DNA of 5,838 bases from Spirochaetales bacterium (GTDB lineage Bacteria; Spirochaetota; Spirochaetia; SPDA01), in NCBI GenBank assembly GCA_004525155.1, contig SPDA01000150.1, positions 1 through 5,838 on the forward strand, written 5' to 3'. Positions 5,187-5,838 of this stretch are shown here, one piece after another; the first letter of the stretch is position 1; each line of letters begins with the position of its first letter. The translations under genes were made by a program, and so were the position numbers. A model generated the notes under the pieces. That model was not told the origin of the DNA. It made no database searches and worked only from the letters and a program-made list of their open reading frames with translations.

Positions 5187-5838
5187 TATTCCCCTCTGGG
5201 ACTTAAGCCCTGTTTACAGGGGATTTGACGATCCCGCCTTTACAGCAGACAAGCAAAAACTTAAGGATCTGCTGCTGAAGCTGGAAGAAATACTTGACGG
5301 CGGCGGCGGGAACAATGAGGGATTCCGTGTAAGGAAATACATCGAACTGTACAATGTAATTCAGGATACCGCGGAAAATCTTTCTTCCTTTGCCTATGCC
5401 CTGTTTTCCGTCAATACCGGCGACAACCGGGCACTCAAGGAAATTGACGCCGTAGATGAACTCATGGTTCCCATGAAAGGGTACCAGACGCGGTTCAGGG
5501 ACCTGCTTTCCGCTGTTTCCATAAGCCCCATGATTGAGGAAGAACCCTTTCTCGCGGATTACCGCTTTTTTCTCGAGGAGGAACTCGTCCGGCAGAAACA
5601 CCAGATGAGCAGGGAGGAAGAGGAGCTTGCCGCGGACCTCTCCCGTTCCGGCGGAGAGGCCTGGTCCAGGCTGCAGGATGCTCTGTCTTCCCAGATCAAG
5701 CTGACCTGGGATGCGGATACAAAAGAAGAAAAAACGGTTATCGAGCTGCGGAACCTGGCCTTCCACAGTGACAGGGCGGTACGGGAAAAAGCCTTTACCC
5801 TGGAACTTTCAGGCTGGGAATCCATGAAAACACCTTTG
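5170..5838 (+). CDS. pepF: Oligoendopeptidase F-type M3 metallopeptidase, N-terminal part (3' truncated by window)
   Basis: The frame is open from ATG at 5170 to the window edge: 223 residues of a protein that in this family is usually about 600. The start SDIPLWDLSPVYRGFD is typical of the PepF/M3B group, with a WDLSP-like opening. Next come a helical N-terminal domain and the block FFLEEELVRQKHQMSREEEE (133-152). The segment LAADLSRSGGEAWSRLQDAL (152-172) matches the family pattern in which Leu-Ser-x-x-Gly-x-x-Ala-Trp-x-x-Leu precedes the long linker. The zinc site HExxH lies well downstream and is not in the window, so activity cannot be judged. PepF enzymes are cytosolic zinc peptidases that cut short peptides. 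The start overlaps ndk by 17 bases, with GGTGGA (5159-5164) as a moderate ribosome binding site 5 bases ahead. No signal peptide is seen. An M3 peptidase other than PepF sensu stricto is possible. Confidence 0.88.
   Translation, partial: MSSGSDIPLWDLSPVYRGFDDPAFTADKQKLKDLLLKLEEILDGGGGNNEGFRVRKYIELYNVIQDTAENLSSFAYALFSVNTGDNRALKEIDAVDELMVPMKGYQTRFRDLLSAVSISPMIEEEPFLADYRFFLEEELVRQKHQMSREEEELAADLSRSGGEAWSRLQDALSSQIKLTWDADTKEEKTVIELRNLAFHSDRAVREKAFTLELSGWESMKTPL

Noticed and set aside
5203..5766. 187-codon minus-strand open frame opposite pepF
   Set aside because: The plus strand encodes a recognisable oligoendopeptidase F N-terminus over the same bases.

Overview
The window looks like ordinary chromosomal DNA of roughly balanced base composition from a Gram-negative, probably host-associated or sediment-type spirochaete (Treponema-like). 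That assignment is an inference. It rests on a lipoprotein with a relaxed, spirochaete-style lipobox, the sequence flavour of the Pgi and Ndk proteins, and the lack of an encoded CCA on the tRNA. No 16S or other decisive marker is present. No mobile element, CRISPR array or prophage gene is visible.

Layout. Positions 1-1664 are the end of a Pel-type exopolysaccharide operon: the last 91 codons of pelF (cytosolic glycosyltransferase), overlapped by 13 bases by a complete pelG (polytopic membrane transporter subunit). After a 114-base AT-rich gap with a plausible promoter comes an unrecognised 342-residue lipoprotein gene (1779-2807). It ends in a strong hairpin terminator (2818-2858) that has T-runs on both strands. 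The terminator appears to be shared with a convergent tRNA-Lys(UUU) gene on the minus strand (2885-2957).

The tRNA promoter and the promoter of the next gene, pgi (glucose-6-phosphate isomerase, GTG start, 3040-4632), are divergent and lie on the same ~35 bp of DNA, so they probably cannot be occupied at once. After a 104-base AT-rich spacer with several perfect inverted repeats come ndk (nucleoside diphosphate kinase, 4737-5186) and, overlapping its end by 17 bases, the first 223 codons of an oligoendopeptidase F (pepF, M3 family), cut by the window edge.

How the parts relate. PelF and PelG should act together: PelF polymerises the sugar chain in the cytosol and PelG, with partners encoded upstream of the window, moves it across the inner membrane. 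Pgi, Ndk and PepF are housekeeping functions (hexose phosphate interconversion, NTP balancing, peptide turnover) and are insulated from the pel operon by the bidirectional terminator. The least explained item is the lipoprotein directly behind pelG. Nothing here amounts to a clearly new biological system; the most noteworthy structures are the overlapping divergent promoters, the orphan lipoprotein and the inverted repeats in front of ndk.
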